Counted from the first letter of the stretch, positions 42,798-52,138 are shown. The stretch: DNA of 64,000 nt from CAZWSX01 sp964636985 (GCA_964636985.1 CAZWSX010000020.1:62001-126000), one strand, 5' to 3'. Numbers and translations: made by a program. The notes: generated from the letters alone by a model not told the origin.

Positions 42798-43532
42798 ATG
42801 GAGTACATCCTGGAAACCCGGAGCCTGAAGAAGAGCTACGGCGAAGGCGAGGCCAGGGTTGACGCCGTGAGAGGCATCGATATCGCTATCGAAAAAGGCG
42901 AATTCGTCGCCATCATGGGGCGATCAGGATCGGGAAAAAGCACCCTTTTGAGCATGCTGGGGGGCGTCGAAAAGCCCACCGAAGGCCAAGTACTGATCGA
43001 AGGCCGCGACATGGCCAGCATGTCGGACGACGAACGAACGCTCGAACGCCGTCGGCGAATCGGATTCATCTTCCAGTCCTTCAACCTTCTGCCCATCTTA
43101 ACCGCCGTCGAAAACGTCGCCCTGCCGCTGGAATTAGATGGCATCAATCCGGCCGAAGCCCAAAAGAGGGCCATCGAGGTACTCGATCTCGTGGGAATGG
43201 GGCATCGAAAAAACAACGTTCCTGGCAAGCTGTCGGGGGGGGAGCAACAACGGGTGGCAATTGCCCGTTCGCTCGTGATTAACCCGGCGCTGTTGCTGGC
43301 GGACGAACCGACCGGAAACCTCGATACCACGAATAGCGACCGGATTATCGACCTGCTCAAAAAACTCGTTCGTGAGCGGAACCAAACCATTGTCATGGTG
43401 ACCCACGACGAGGATGTCGCCAAAGTTGCCGACCGCACGATCTACATCGTCGACGGCGTGGTCTCCACCCGCGAGGCCATGCACCTTCGCATCGAGCCGA
43501 CCGAATCCACTTTGACGGTGAAACGAGCATGA
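42798..43532 (+). CDS. ABC transporter ATP-binding protein, MacB/LolD type
   Basis: 244 residues from MEYILETRSLKKSYGEGEAR; AAGGAA at 42785-42790 lies 7 bases before this ATG, and longer in-frame starts have no family match. All ATPase motifs are present: Walker A GRSGSGKSTLL, Q-loop FIFQSFNLLPILTAVENVAL, signature LSGGEQQRVAIARSL, Walker B ALLLADEPTGNLD, and H-loop VMVTHDEDVA. The QSFNLLP and EPTGNLD forms are those of the MacB/LolD/FtsE group, which drive permeases that act on the envelope without moving substrate through the membrane. Its stop overlaps the permease start (ATGA, 43529-43532). The two form one complex. Confidence 0.93.
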   Translation: MEYILETRSLKKSYGEGEARVDAVRGIDIAIEKGEFVAIMGRSGSGKSTLLSMLGGVEKPTEGQVLIEGRDMASMSDDERTLERRRRIGFIFQSFNLLPILTAVENVALPLELDGINPAEAQKRAIEVLDLVGMGHRKNNVPGKLSGGEQQRVAIARSLVINPALLLADEPTGNLDTTNSDRIIDLLKKLVRERNQTIVMVTHDEDVAKVADRTIYIVDGVVSTREAMHLRIEPTESTLTVKRA

Positions 43533-46234
43533 GTTCCGGATTGCTTCGCTTCAGCATCAAACACCTGGGAATTCGCTGGGACCGCAGTTTGCTGACGGTC
43601 CTCAGCGTGGTGCTCGGGGTGGCGGCGATCGGCGCGGTCGAAATGACGGCCGAAGCAACCCGCCACGCCTACCAGGCCATGTTCTCCACCGTGACGGGCA
43701 AAGCCGAACTCGAAGTCCAAGGGGCATCGGGGACGGCTTTCAATCGCGGCCTCGTCGACGAGGTTCGGGCGATCGACGGCGTCAAAGCCGCGGTCCCGCA
43801 GTTGTTCCAACCGGTTCGCATCAATACGCGTCCGATCGCCAAAGCTCCTCCCAGCGAAGAAACCGAGTCCGAGGGCGACGACTCCCGCGTCGGCGGTTCC
43901 CGCAGTTCTTTGGTCTATCTGCTGGGAGTCGATCCGGCTGTAGATCAAAAGCTTCGAGACTACAAGATCGTCGATGGGCGAATGATCGAGGGCGAGTGGG
44001 AGATCATGCTCGAGGAGAATATCGCCAGCGCGATGCCAGCTAAAGTTGGCGACGAGCTGAGCATTCTGGCTCCCGTCGGTTTCATCGACGGTGGATTGCC
44101 TCGCGTAAAAGTCGTGGCGATCGTGAAGTCGAGCCAGGCCAGCCGGAGCATGCAGGGTGGATTGGCGATGGTCGATTTGGCCACGGCTCAAAGGTTGTTG
44201 CTGACCCGAATGTCCGTTGTCGCTCCTGTGGACGAAGATGAGGAGGAAAACGCTCTCCCGCCAATCGTCGACAAGATCCATTCCATTCAAGTGATTCGCG
44301 ACGAAAAAATTCCCCTCGAAACGCTGCGAGCGGCGATCGCAGCAAAGCTGCCCGAGGGCGTTAAGGTTTCTCCTCCTGTTTCCAAGACCCAGGCGCTCGA
44401 CGCCACGATGCGCGGTACGCAACAGGGCCTCCAGGTGACGACGCGGTTCTCGCTGATGCTGGGAGCCTTCATCATCTTCAACACCATGCTCATGAACGTG
44501 AGCGAACGTCGCAAGCAAATCGCGATTGTGCGGGCGATCGGCGCCACGCGCGGGCAAATCTTCTGGATGGTGCTACGCGAAAGCTTGTTGATCGGCGTTG
44601 TCGGTTCGGCCATTGGCCTGGGACTAGGCTTCCTTGCGGCGCGTTTCATCACGGCGACGTTGGCCCATGTTACCGAAGTCGATATTCCCATGGCCGTGTT
44701 GACATGGTGGATCACGTTTTTGTCGATCGCCTTCGGCCTCGGCATGTCTGTCATCGGTTCGATCTTGCCGGCTTGGACAGCGTCGGGGCTTTCGCCCCAG
44801 GAAAGCATGTCGGCCATCGTTCGCGCTCCGGGCACCGCCGGCTCGACTTCCCGCTTTACGATCTGGGGATTGGTCGTCGGGGCCGCCGGCAGTGCATGGC
44901 TCTATTCCTGCGTGATGGGCTGGTTCTCGATGGACTACGCCGTGTACGGCGGCATGGCCATGGTGATGTCGGCCTTGTTACTGCTCCACATTCTGATGGA
45001 TCCCCTTTCGACGTTGGCATCGGCTTGCCTGCGTCCGTTCATGGGCGTTTCCGCCACCTTGGCGCATCGACAGCTAATGCGTAATCGCAGCCGTACGTCG
45101 ATCACTGCCGGTGTGCTCTTCATCGCGTGCGCGACGGGCGTCGGCATGGCCCACACCATTCTCGACAGCGTTGAAGACGTGCGCAGTTGGTACAAAAAAG
45201 TCCTGACGGGTGACTTTTTTATCCGCACCATGGTCCCCGATCCAGCCACGGGACTGGTTGCAAATCTTCCTCCGGAAATCGTTCCGGAAATTAAAAAAGT
45301 TGATGGCATTAGCGCTGTCGATATCGCACTCTTTCAAAAGGTTCAGGCCAAGCGACCGACTGCACCCGGCGCCGAACCGGTCATGGATGAAGTGTTCGTG
45401 GTGGCTCGCGACTTGCCCGAGGGCATGCCCATGAACCTGGACGTGGTCGCAGGGAGCGATCCAAACATGCAAGGCGAGGCGCTTCGAAAACGCCTGCTCG
45501 CCGGTGAAGTTGCTTTGGGAAGCGTCTATGCCGCCCAGGTCAAATTGAAAGCGGGTGACTTTGTCGAGATCGATACCCCCTCTGGGCTGCAGAAGCTGCG
45601 CGTGGCAGCAGTGGTAAATGACTACCTCTCGGGTGGGCTTACCATTTGGATGTCGCGTAACACAGCCGCCGATGTTTTGCAGGCGACCGGCGTAGGCGCC
45701 GTGATCGTGTACGCAAAAGAAGGAAAAATGGAGCAAGTTCGCGATGCTCTTAAACCCATCTGCACGCGCTATGGAATCTTGCTCCACTCGTTCGCCGACG
45801 TGAAACAAGTCGTCGAAGGAATCATTAGCGGTACCGACTACTGCTTGTGGGCCTTGATCTACCTTGGATACTGCGTTGCCGCATTCGGCATGATCAACAC
45901 GCTTTCGATGAACGTGATCGAGCAAACCCGCGAGATCGGCATGCTGCGGACCATCGCCATGACGAAAACGCAAATCTTCCGCGGTATTCGGGCTCAGGCC
46001 TTGATCATGAGCTTGATCGGACTAGTACCAGGGATTCTGGCCGGACTCGGAGTCACTTACCTGCTCAACGTCGCTGCTAAAGAGTCTCTGGCCCATGACA
46101 TCGCATACCATGTGCGACCCGATGTGCCGCTGATCACCTTGGTGGGCGCCACGATTCTCGTGATGTTTGCGGCACGCTTTCCAGCTCGCCGAGCGGCAAA
46201 TCTGCCAATCTCCGCCGCTTTGCAATGCGAGTAA
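43529..46234 (+). CDS. FtsX/MacB-type ABC permease, duplicated form
   Basis: 901 residues. The protein has the long form of the family: an N-terminal membrane helix (SLLTVLSVVLGVAAIGAVEM, about 19-38), a large periplasmic domain, FtsX helices with FNTMLMNVSERRKQIAIVRA (an intracellular loop that contacts the ATPase) at about 320-340, several helices to about 500, then a second copy of the same arrangement: ATLAHRQLMRNRSRTSITAG, a second periplasmic domain (about 560-760), and FGMINTLSMNVIEQTREIGM with MLRTIAMTKTQIFRG near 790-815. Such duplicated permeases probably extract lipoproteins, lipids or other envelope molecules. Coupled to the ATPase gene upstream. A hairpin follows the stop. The cargo is unknown. 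Confidence 0.9.
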   Translation: MSSGLLRFSIKHLGIRWDRSLLTVLSVVLGVAAIGAVEMTAEATRHAYQAMFSTVTGKAELEVQGASGTAFNRGLVDEVRAIDGVKAAVPQLFQPVRINTRPIAKAPPSEETESEGDDSRVGGSRSSLVYLLGVDPAVDQKLRDYKIVDGRMIEGEWEIMLEENIASAMPAKVGDELSILAPVGFIDGGLPRVKVVAIVKSSQASRSMQGGLAMVDLATAQRLLLTRMSVVAPVDEDEEENALPPIVDKIHSIQVIRDEKIPLETLRAAIAAKLPEGVKVSPPVSKTQALDATMRGTQQGLQVTTRFSLMLGAFIIFNTMLMNVSERRKQIAIVRAIGATRGQIFWMVLRESLLIGVVGSAIGLGLGFLAARFITATLAHVTEVDIPMAVLTWWITFLSIAFGLGMSVIGSILPAWTASGLSPQESMSAIVRAPGTAGSTSRFTIWGLVVGAAGSAWLYSCVMGWFSMDYAVYGGMAMVMSALLLLHILMDPLSTLASACLRPFMGVSATLAHRQLMRNRSRTSITAGVLFIACATGVGMAHTILDSVEDVRSWYKKVLTGDFFIRTMVPDPATGLVANLPPEIVPEIKKVDGISAVDIALFQKVQAKRPTAPGAEPVMDEVFVVARDLPEGMPMNLDVVAGSDPNMQGEALRKRLLAGEVALGSVYAAQVKLKAGDFVEIDTPSGLQKLRVAAVVNDYLSGGLTIWMSRNTAADVLQATGVGAVIVYAKEGKMEQVRDALKPICTRYGILLHSFADVKQVVEGIISGTDYCLWALIYLGYCVAAFGMINTLSMNVIEQTREIGMLRTIAMTKTQIFRGIRAQALIMSLIGLVPGILAGLGVTYLLNVAAKESLAHDIAYHVRPDVPLITLVGATILVMFAARFPARRAANLPISAALQCE

Positions 46235-46243
46235 GGTAGCCAC

Positions 46244-46269
46244 GGGCCGAGCGCAGCGGTGCTCGGCCC
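46244..46269. terminator. 9-bp GC-rich hairpin after the ABC permease gene
   Basis: gggccgagc (46244-46252) pairs with gctcggccc (46261-46269) around an 8-base loop, 9 bases after the permease stop. No T tract follows. It could end or stabilise the transcript; the plain, perfect arms also fit the short palindromic repeats seen elsewhere in this window. Confidence 0.5.
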
Positions 46270-46389
46270 CGGGGCGGCCAATTCTGACACGCGACAAGCC
46301 AGTTCGACGCCGTCTGTTCGGCGTTATATGCTATGGCCATGTGATGGCACCCAGGCAGCCATTCTTCGTACATTGCTAAGGTCTAACCC

Positions 46390-47736
46390 ATGCGCACGTT
46401 TGGATACCTCTCCGTCGGCGTCGTTGTAACTACCATCGCGATGGGTGCTGTCCTGGTTGCGCAGGACAAAGTTTCCAAGCCCAAGAAGGCGCCGTCGGCG
46501 AAGGCAACATCCGCAAAGGCAAAAGGAACATCCGCCGTCGAGCAACAGTGGTCGCGCTTTCGCGGCCCCAGCGCGATGGGGACCACCGATCAAAAGGGAC
46601 TGCCGCTCGAGTGGAGCGACGACAAGAACATCGCCTGGAAGATCGAAACACCCGGCGCCGGCGCATCGAGCCCCATCGTCGCCAAGGATCGGATTTATCT
46701 TACGACCTACTCGGGATACTTTGTTCCCGGCGAGGATCGCGGAAGCCTGGAGGACCTCAAACGCCACCTCCTGGCAATCGATCCCAAGGATGGTTCGATC
46801 CTCTGGAACAAGCCCATCGCGGCAAAACTCCCCGAGGAATCGCAGATTCGCGACCACGGCTTCGCAGCCAGTACGCCTGCCGCCGACGAAGACCAAGTCT
46901 ACGTCTTTTTCGGCAAGACGGGCGTCTTCGCTTTCGATCACAGCGGTAAGCAACTATGGCAAACTGATGTTGGTGAGAACACTAATGGTTGGGGCAGCGC
47001 GGCCTCGCCCGTGCTTTACAAAGACCTTGTCATCATCAATGCCAGTGTCGAGAGTGAATCGCTAATCGCCCTTGATCGCAAAACAGGCAAAGAGAAATGG
47101 CGGCAGGAGGGAATCAAGGAGTCGTGGAACACGCCCGTGATTGTGACGGCGAAATCGGGTCGCACCGAACTGATCGTGCCAATCGCCGGCAGTGTGTTGG
47201 CCTTCAATCCCGATAGCGGCAAGAATCTTTGGTCTTGCAACACCGATATTGGTTGGTACATGGTTCCAAGCGTCGTTGCCTACGATGGCGTGGTGTACTG
47301 CCTGGGAGGCCGCTCGGGCATCACGGCTTTGGCGGTACGCGCAGGCGGCGAAGGCGACGTCACGGAGACTCATCGCTTGTGGACCAGCCAAAAAGGTTCC
47401 AACGTCTCGTCGCCGGTTTTTCTCGACGGCTATCTCTATTGGATGAACGATTCCCAGGGCATCGCCTACTGCGCTGAGGCCAGTACGGGAAAGGTGCTGT
47501 ATGAAGAGCGCCTTCCACGGGCCGACCAGATCTACGCCTCGGCGCTCCTGGCCGATGGGAAGATCTACTACTTCACGCGGTCAGGTCGCACGTTTGTGCT
47601 CGCGGCGAATCCCAAATTCGAGCAGATCGCCATCAACGATATCAGCGACCGAAGCGTCTTCGACGGCAGCCCCGCCGTGATGGGAGACAAACTGCTGATC
47701 CGCTCCAACAAGTACCTGTATTGTTTGGGCAAGTAG
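46390..47736 (+). CDS. Secreted PQQ-type beta-propeller protein
   Basis: 448 residues with a Sec signal (YLSVGVVVTTIAMGAVLVA, about 6-24) and a Lys/Ala-rich linker (26-50). The rest is a beta-propeller of PQQ-like repeats: WSRFRGPSAMGTTDQKGLPL opens the first blade, HLLAIDPKDGSILWN, GVFAFDHSGKQLWQTDV, LIALDRKTGKEKWRQEG and VLAFNPDSGKNLWSCNTDIG are successive blade ends with the W-dock pattern. Most bacterial proteins of this kind do not bind PQQ and act as scaffolds or unknown enzymes. It follows the ABC transporter by 155 bases, but is probably a separate transcript because of the hairpin between. Function unknown. Confidence 0.88.
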   Translation: MRTFGYLSVGVVVTTIAMGAVLVAQDKVSKPKKAPSAKATSAKAKGTSAVEQQWSRFRGPSAMGTTDQKGLPLEWSDDKNIAWKIETPGAGASSPIVAKDRIYLTTYSGYFVPGEDRGSLEDLKRHLLAIDPKDGSILWNKPIAAKLPEESQIRDHGFAASTPAADEDQVYVFFGKTGVFAFDHSGKQLWQTDVGENTNGWGSAASPVLYKDLVIINASVESESLIALDRKTGKEKWRQEGIKESWNTPVIVTAKSGRTELIVPIAGSVLAFNPDSGKNLWSCNTDIGWYMVPSVVAYDGVVYCLGGRSGITALAVRAGGEGDVTETHRLWTSQKGSNVSSPVFLDGYLYWMNDSQGIAYCAEASTGKVLYEERLPRADQIYASALLADGKIYYFTRSGRTFVLAANPKFEQIAINDISDRSVFDGSPAVMGDKLLIRSNKYLYCLGK

Positions 47737-47790
47737 AAGGCCCAAACCGGACAACCGATGAAATAGGGTAGGTCGTGCATAGTCGCTTTC

Positions 47791-48252
47791 TCACAGCCAC
47801 GTCCACTTATCGAACGTCGCGGCTTGCCCGGCGAAATGTCCTTGCTCGTCGTCGAGGTTCCAAATGATCGTTTGTTCGATTAGGAATCGCTTGCCGCCGG
47901 ACGAGATGCGAATACCACGGTAGTCGTCCACGTACCCATCGCGTGCCGTCCGCTCGAGCAGCCTCGCCCGCTCGTCGCGGTGCATGGGCTCGGCAGTCAG
48001 TCGCGAAGGCGTCTGCGTGAATTGATCCCAAGGCAACTCCCACAGCGATAATGCCGTCTGGTTGCCGTAGTTCAAAATCGGATCGGCAACCGGCGTGTGC
48101 GAAACGACGACAAATGGCGCAGAGAACAAGCGTCTGGCTTCCTCCACAGCATCGCCGCTTCGCGGCAACAACTCGCGTTTCAGCCGCCGCGCGAACGAAT
48201 TGAGCAATCGTTGCGAATGGCGTACCACATCCTCGCGCTCAAAGAAGTTCAT
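47791..48252 (-). CDS. MEKHLA domain protein (PAS-like)
   Basis: 153 residues, almost entirely one MEKHLA domain, a relative of PAS first described in plants and bacteria. The long match includes PFVVVSHTPVADPILNYGNQ (residues 46-65), ALSLWELPWDQFTQTPSRLT (67-86), DDYRGIRISSGGKRFLIEQT and WNLDDEQGHFAGQAATFDKW near the end. There is no output domain, so it should sense a small ligand and act through a partner. Its ATG overlaps the stop of the zinc-ribbon gene upstream (ATGA, 48249-48252), so the two are translationally coupled. This pairing makes the zinc-ribbon protein the obvious candidate partner. Confidence 0.88.
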   Translation of the reverse strand: MNFFEREDVVRHSQRLLNSFARRLKRELLPRSGDAVEEARRLFSAPFVVVSHTPVADPILNYGNQTALSLWELPWDQFTQTPSRLTAEPMHRDERARLLERTARDGYVDDYRGIRISSGGKRFLIEQTIIWNLDDEQGHFAGQAATFDKWTWL

Positions 48253-48599
48253 GACGAAACCGAGTCGTCTGCTATCGGAGGAGGTTCTGGCATCGACTGA
48301 CTTTCTGGTGATTCGGCGCTTGGCTCGCTCAACGGTTCTATCGGGTCCGGAATGTTGCCAGGCGGAAGTGCTGCGATCGTCTCAGAACCCAGCACAATCG
48401 GCTCGTGAATTAACACCACCGGCGGAGCAATCCGGCGTGCGCCGTCGCCCACCAGCGCCATGGGGATGGCCGGTTCGCCCGCAACGCAATTGCAAAACAT
48501 GGATGTCTGCGAGCCCGCCGTCTTGGTGCGGCGGTGGCATTTTGGGCACTCCCAAACGCGGCGCAACTCGTACTTCAGCCGCTCGAATGGCCCCTTCAT
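48249..48599 (-). CDS. Zinc-ribbon protein with acidic proline-rich tail
   Basis: 116 residues from MKGPFERLKYELRRVWECPK; an upstream in-frame start at 48671 is less likely. The cysteines CPKC at 18-21 and CNC at about 35-37 (SQTSMFCNCVAGEP) form a possible single zinc site. The rest is Pro/Glu/Ser-rich and ends ADDSVSS, so it is mostly disordered. No family is recognised. Coupled by a four-base overlap to the MEKHLA gene. It could be a small DNA- or protein-binding adaptor for that sensor, but this rests on position only. Confidence 0.6.
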   Translation of the reverse strand: MKGPFERLKYELRRVWECPKCHRRTKTAGSQTSMFCNCVAGEPAIPMALVGDGARRIAPPVVLIHEPIVLGSETIAALPPGNIPDPIEPLSEPSAESPESQSMPEPPPIADDSVSS

Positions 48600-48986
48600 G
48601 GTGGTTATTCTTCCTTGGGAATAAACGTCGACGATCCAGGCATCGGCAATAGAGAAAGCTCTGCGCGACAAACCAGTATCTTCCCCATCATACCGAAACT
48701 GTCACGCTTCGCGCGCCGCATGTTCTGGCGATGCTAGCGGAACGGCAATGGCGAGATGGAGAAGAAGCTGAACGGGGAAACTGGGGGCGTGTTGATCTCG
48801 CGACAACAGCCGCTTGACATTAACATTTCACGCCGGAGTGGTCGCGCAAGACCTTACGAATCGGGTGACTTAATCCGGAACCTCGGATTTTGCCGATCTG
48901 TTAAATGGGAACGCGGCGCGTGTCATGGATGACATCGCCAAGAGACACAGGTTCGACTTCGACCGCTCGTGCTGGGAATGGATTCC
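48600..48986. other. Gap without a recognised gene
   Basis: 387 bases between the divergent zinc-ribbon and LpoB-like genes. Frames here are short or shifted into neighbours. No RNA gene or long inverted repeat was seen. It should hold promoters for both directions; none is clear by eye. The LpoB-like start could be earlier, at GTG 48969 or ATG 48978. Confidence 0.5.
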
Positions 48987-49682
48987 ATGAATCTCCTACA
49001 GAACCTCCGTCTTGTCTGCCGAGCCGCCCTCTTCACGATGATCGTCTGCCCCATGCTGCTGCTCGGGTGCAAAAACGGTTACCAATACGCACGAGTGGTC
49101 AAGCCGGGCGAACGCGAAATGGTCGGCAGCCACCAGGCGGGGCAGGAAACGTTTCGCCCGTTGATCGAAGAGTCGGTGTCCAAGCTTCTCGCGCGTTGCG
49201 ATACCAACCCCACACAGCTCGTTTCCACCGATTCCGCGGTGGGGCGCTACAACGTTTGCTTTGTCGGTGTTGAGAACGCGAGCATCGAAGAAATCGGCGA
49301 CTTCAAAGAGCAAGTCTACGAAGCGATCGATACCAAGATTCGTGAGAGCACTTCGTTTCAGACGGTCAGCCGCCGCTACGTCGACGCCGGATTGCGCGAG
49401 TGCCGGATGCGGCCCGATCAACTGATGATTCCCGACAACATGCGGCAGTTCGTCGCCTTGATGGAGCAGGGGGGGCATCCCTTCGAGTATCTCCTCTTTG
49501 CCAAGCTGACGTCCGGCACCACCCGCGAGAACAAAGAGTATCAACGCGACTATTTGTTGACGCTGGAATTGGTCAACATCCACACCGGAATTAGCGAAAA
49601 GCAATCAGCTGAGCTGAAGAAGGGCTACCATACGTCGCGCATCAGCCGCTGGGGAGCCAGCGTATGGCCCTTCAGCCAATAG
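48987..49682 (+). CDS. LpoB-like penicillin-binding protein activator lipoprotein
   Basis: 231 residues from MNLLQNLRLVCRAALFTMIV; GTG 48969 and ATG 48978 are alternatives. A lipoprotein signal ends in the lipobox LLLGC (with KNGYQ after the modified cysteine). The soluble domain has the LpoB pattern: RYNVCFVGVENASIEEIGDF, EAIDTKIRESTSFQTVSRRY, GHPFEYLLFAKLTS and YLLTLELVNIHTGISEKQSA. In gammaproteobacteria LpoB spans from the outer membrane and activates the synthase PBP1B. The downstream gene overlaps this one by 19 bases and encodes a COG3014-like lipoprotein, the same companion seen in gammaproteobacterial LpoB clusters. In a planctomycete this implies a comparable control of cell-wall synthesis. 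The gammaproteobacterial third member, YcfL, is not seen. Confidence 0.85.
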   Translation: MNLLQNLRLVCRAALFTMIVCPMLLLGCKNGYQYARVVKPGEREMVGSHQAGQETFRPLIEESVSKLLARCDTNPTQLVSTDSAVGRYNVCFVGVENASIEEIGDFKEQVYEAIDTKIRESTSFQTVSRRYVDAGLRECRMRPDQLMIPDNMRQFVALMEQGGHPFEYLLFAKLTSGTTRENKEYQRDYLLTLELVNIHTGISEKQSAELKKGYHTSRISRWGASVWPFSQ

Positions 49683-51118
49683 TCGCTGCCGCATCGCTTC
49701 ATCGCTTTGCAGCACGACGCCTGACACTCGCGCTGGTCCTGTTGGCCTGCCTGAGCGGCTTCTTCTCGGGCTGCGCCACGCACGCCGATCGCCTGATCGC
49801 CGTGCGGAATCATTACTTCGACGGCAATCTCGCAGACGCCGAAACGCTGCTCGACGAAGCCGTCAAGAAGCGTAGTTCCGACGCCGATGTCCTCCAGTTG
49901 GAACGCTCGGTCATCCAACTCGCGGCCAATCGCCCTAAAGAGGCGGAACAAACGCTGCGAAAGATCCGCGACCGCTTTGACGATCTCGAAGAAGGGAGCA
50001 CACTTGCCAACGCGTCGAGTTGGCTCACCGACGACACCCGCCGCGGCTACGCCGGCGAAGACTACGAGCGGGTGCTCATCCGCGCGATGCTCGCTGTCTC
50101 GAACCTGATGCACGACGGCGGTGACGTCGAGGCCTACTCGCTGCAAATGGTCGACAAGCAGCAGCAAATCATCGACGCCGGCAAAGACAAGGACGGCAAG
50201 AACCCCAAGGAAAACTATGGCCGCGTCGCGCTCGGCCCGTATCTGCGAGGCGTCTTGCGCGAGGGAACGCAATCCAACTACGACGATGCCACGAGAAGTT
50301 TCGAGCAAGTCGTCGCCTGGACGCCTCAGTTCGCCTACGGCAAGGAGGATCTCCAGCGGGTCAAGTTCGCCACCCATTCCGCCAAAGGCAATGGCGTCGT
50401 TCACGTGATCGCGTTTGTCGGTCGCGGGCCGTTCAAAATTTCAACTTCGGAAGTCCCTAGCACGGTGGCAATGGCGATTGCCGGTGGGATTGTTAGCGCC
50501 GTTGGCAGCCAGACCTTGCCGCCGACGGTCGCGCCTATTGAAGTGCCTCGGTTGGTCGCTGCGCAAAACATAATCGCCGGTGTTGGCGTCGACGTCGGCG
50601 GACAACCCGCCATCCAAACCGAGACCATCACCGATGTGACCCAATTGGCCGTTGCTCAGCACGAAGCGGTTTTTCCGCAGGTCGTGGCCAGGGCGGTTGC
50701 CCGGCGAGCGCTCAAAAAAGGTGTCGTCTATGGGGCTAAAGAATTCGCAGGCATCAATAAGGGAAGCCTGACCGGTCTCGCAGTCGACTTGGTAGGTGCC
50801 GCGTGGGAAGGTGTCGAATCAGCCGACACACGCTGCTGGGGACTGTTGCCCGACAAGATCCAAGTTTGCCGGCTAGAGTTGCCCGCGGGAGAACACACTC
50901 TTGGCTTTCGCCCGCTGGGCCACAATGGCCGGCCGATTGCGAACGCGGCGCCCATGCGCGTTCAAGTCGACGATGGGCAAGATACCTTCGTGCTGGTGAT
51001 GTACCCCGGCCCCAAAATGGTCGGCACCCCGCTGGTTAGTCGCGGCCCTGCTACCTTGTCCGACCCGCCGGTGGTCTTCGCAGAAGTGCCACAACCGAAA
51101 ATGAAAGGGCGGCGCTGA
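49664..51118 (+). CDS. COG3014-like lipoprotein paired with LpoB-like protein
   Basis: 484 residues. A lipoprotein signal occupies residues 15-37, with lipobox FFSGC and the mature chain starting CATHADRLIAVRNHYFDGNL. A TPR-like helical region follows to about 240 (NYGRVALGPYLRGVLREGTQ, DDATRSFEQVVAWTPQFAYG). The C-terminal half starts with GNGVVHVIAFVGRGPFKIST and ends in a beta-rich domain (VCRLELPAGEHTLGFRPLG). This matches COG3014, a family of unknown biochemical role encoded with LpoB and YcfL in gammaproteobacteria. The start overlaps the LpoB-like gene by 19 bases, so they form an operon. Its stop is only 9 bases from the convergent gene at 51128. Confidence 0.82.
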   Translation: MALQPIVAAASLHRFAARRLTLALVLLACLSGFFSGCATHADRLIAVRNHYFDGNLADAETLLDEAVKKRSSDADVLQLERSVIQLAANRPKEAEQTLRKIRDRFDDLEEGSTLANASSWLTDDTRRGYAGEDYERVLIRAMLAVSNLMHDGGDVEAYSLQMVDKQQQIIDAGKDKDGKNPKENYGRVALGPYLRGVLREGTQSNYDDATRSFEQVVAWTPQFAYGKEDLQRVKFATHSAKGNGVVHVIAFVGRGPFKISTSEVPSTVAMAIAGGIVSAVGSQTLPPTVAPIEVPRLVAAQNIIAGVGVDVGGQPAIQTETITDVTQLAVAQHEAVFPQVVARAVARRALKKGVVYGAKEFAGINKGSLTGLAVDLVGAAWEGVESADTRCWGLLPDKIQVCRLELPAGEHTLGFRPLGHNGRPIANAAPMRVQVDDGQDTFVLVMYPGPKMVGTPLVSRGPATLSDPPVVFAEVPQPKMKGRR

Positions 51119-51127
51119 CGCCACCTT

Positions 51128-52138
51128 CTAATCGTTTTCGACTTCCGGCAGCTTCGCGATGGCATCGGCCGTGAGCGTCTCGGTCCACACCGTTTTGTCT
51201 TGCTGATCGGCCTGCCCCGGGTCCCATCGGAAGCCAACCCGGAAACCCGCCGCCGCGTTTTCTCGAATGTCAACGTGGAATCGCTCTCGCGCCATCGCCG
51301 GAAGCATCACTTCCCCTTGGCCCGTTTTGCAGAACCCAAGGTCGACGCGTTCTCCCTTTCCATCGACCATCTTTTCGACCTGATAGATCGGGTAGACCCA
51401 ACCCGGCGGGATCTCAGGCGAGAAGGAATCTCGCAAGTAGCCGTGATAGCTCAACGGCAGCTCGTTCCGGTTCACCACTTCCATGACCAAACGGTTGCGG
51501 TCTCCCTGGACTACTCCCAGAATCTTGAGCACCGGTGCCTCGAGTTCCTTGCCAGGCGGCAGGTACGACTTGTTGCCCGTCTTAAAGTCGATCCGCCGCG
51601 AAAGGCCCGACTCAGGAGTGATCAGCAATTGATGGTGCACGTCGTCAATTTCAAATTCGCACGACGCGCTCCAGGTGTTCGTCCCACTGAAGACTTTGGC
51701 GCTGCGCGTGGGCGCTCCCGAAATACGATCCCACAGTTTCTGGTGTTCAGTGAAGGCTGTGAGCGAGTAGGTGGCCTGCGACTCGCCCGAGGCGTTGTAC
51801 GCGGTGACCGCGTTTTCGATCGCCCGCGCTTGCCAGTAGCTTGCTTGGGCGAGTTCGATTTTCTGGACGGCGATCACTTCGCCCGCATCGGAGACAAACG
51901 CCCTTTCCGGCATGTAGGCCAGCGGCCTTTCCCAGATCACCGTCTCGCCGGCGTCGTCGATCCGCACGGCCGTGCCCGTGACAGTATTCGTGTCTTCCGT
52001 CGTCGATACGCGCAGAACGACGCCACCCGATGGCGAACTGAATTGCCGACGCTTGGGCGTGCCTTCGGCTGCGGAAACCGAAGCGGCAAACATTCCCAGG
52101 AGAATCGAAAAACAAACCGCCATGGCGTGACAACGCAT
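51128..52138 (-). CDS. Secreted hypothetical protein
   Basis: 336 residues from MRCHAMAVCFSILLGMFAAS, a Sec signal with likely cleavage after VSAAEG; a longer start at 52171 is rejected because it would put 11 residues in front of the signal. The mature part is beta-rich (GVVLRVSTTEDTNTVTGTAV, SASCEFEIDDVHHQLLITPE, RNRLVMEVVNRNELPLSYHG). No family recognised. The arrangement of a propeller- or jellyroll-like fold is guesswork. It is divergent from nothing close; the amidohydrolase gene ends about 100 bases upstream on the same strand. Codon use matches the window. Confidence 0.65.
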   Translation of the reverse strand: MRCHAMAVCFSILLGMFAASVSAAEGTPKRRQFSSPSGGVVLRVSTTEDTNTVTGTAVRIDDAGETVIWERPLAYMPERAFVSDAGEVIAVQKIELAQASYWQARAIENAVTAYNASGESQATYSLTAFTEHQKLWDRISGAPTRSAKVFSGTNTWSASCEFEIDDVHHQLLITPESGLSRRIDFKTGNKSYLPPGKELEAPVLKILGVVQGDRNRLVMEVVNRNELPLSYHGYLRDSFSPEIPPGWVYPIYQVEKMVDGKGERVDLGFCKTGQGEVMLPAMARERFHVDIRENAAAGFRVGFRWDPGQADQQDKTVWTETLTADAIAKLPEVEND

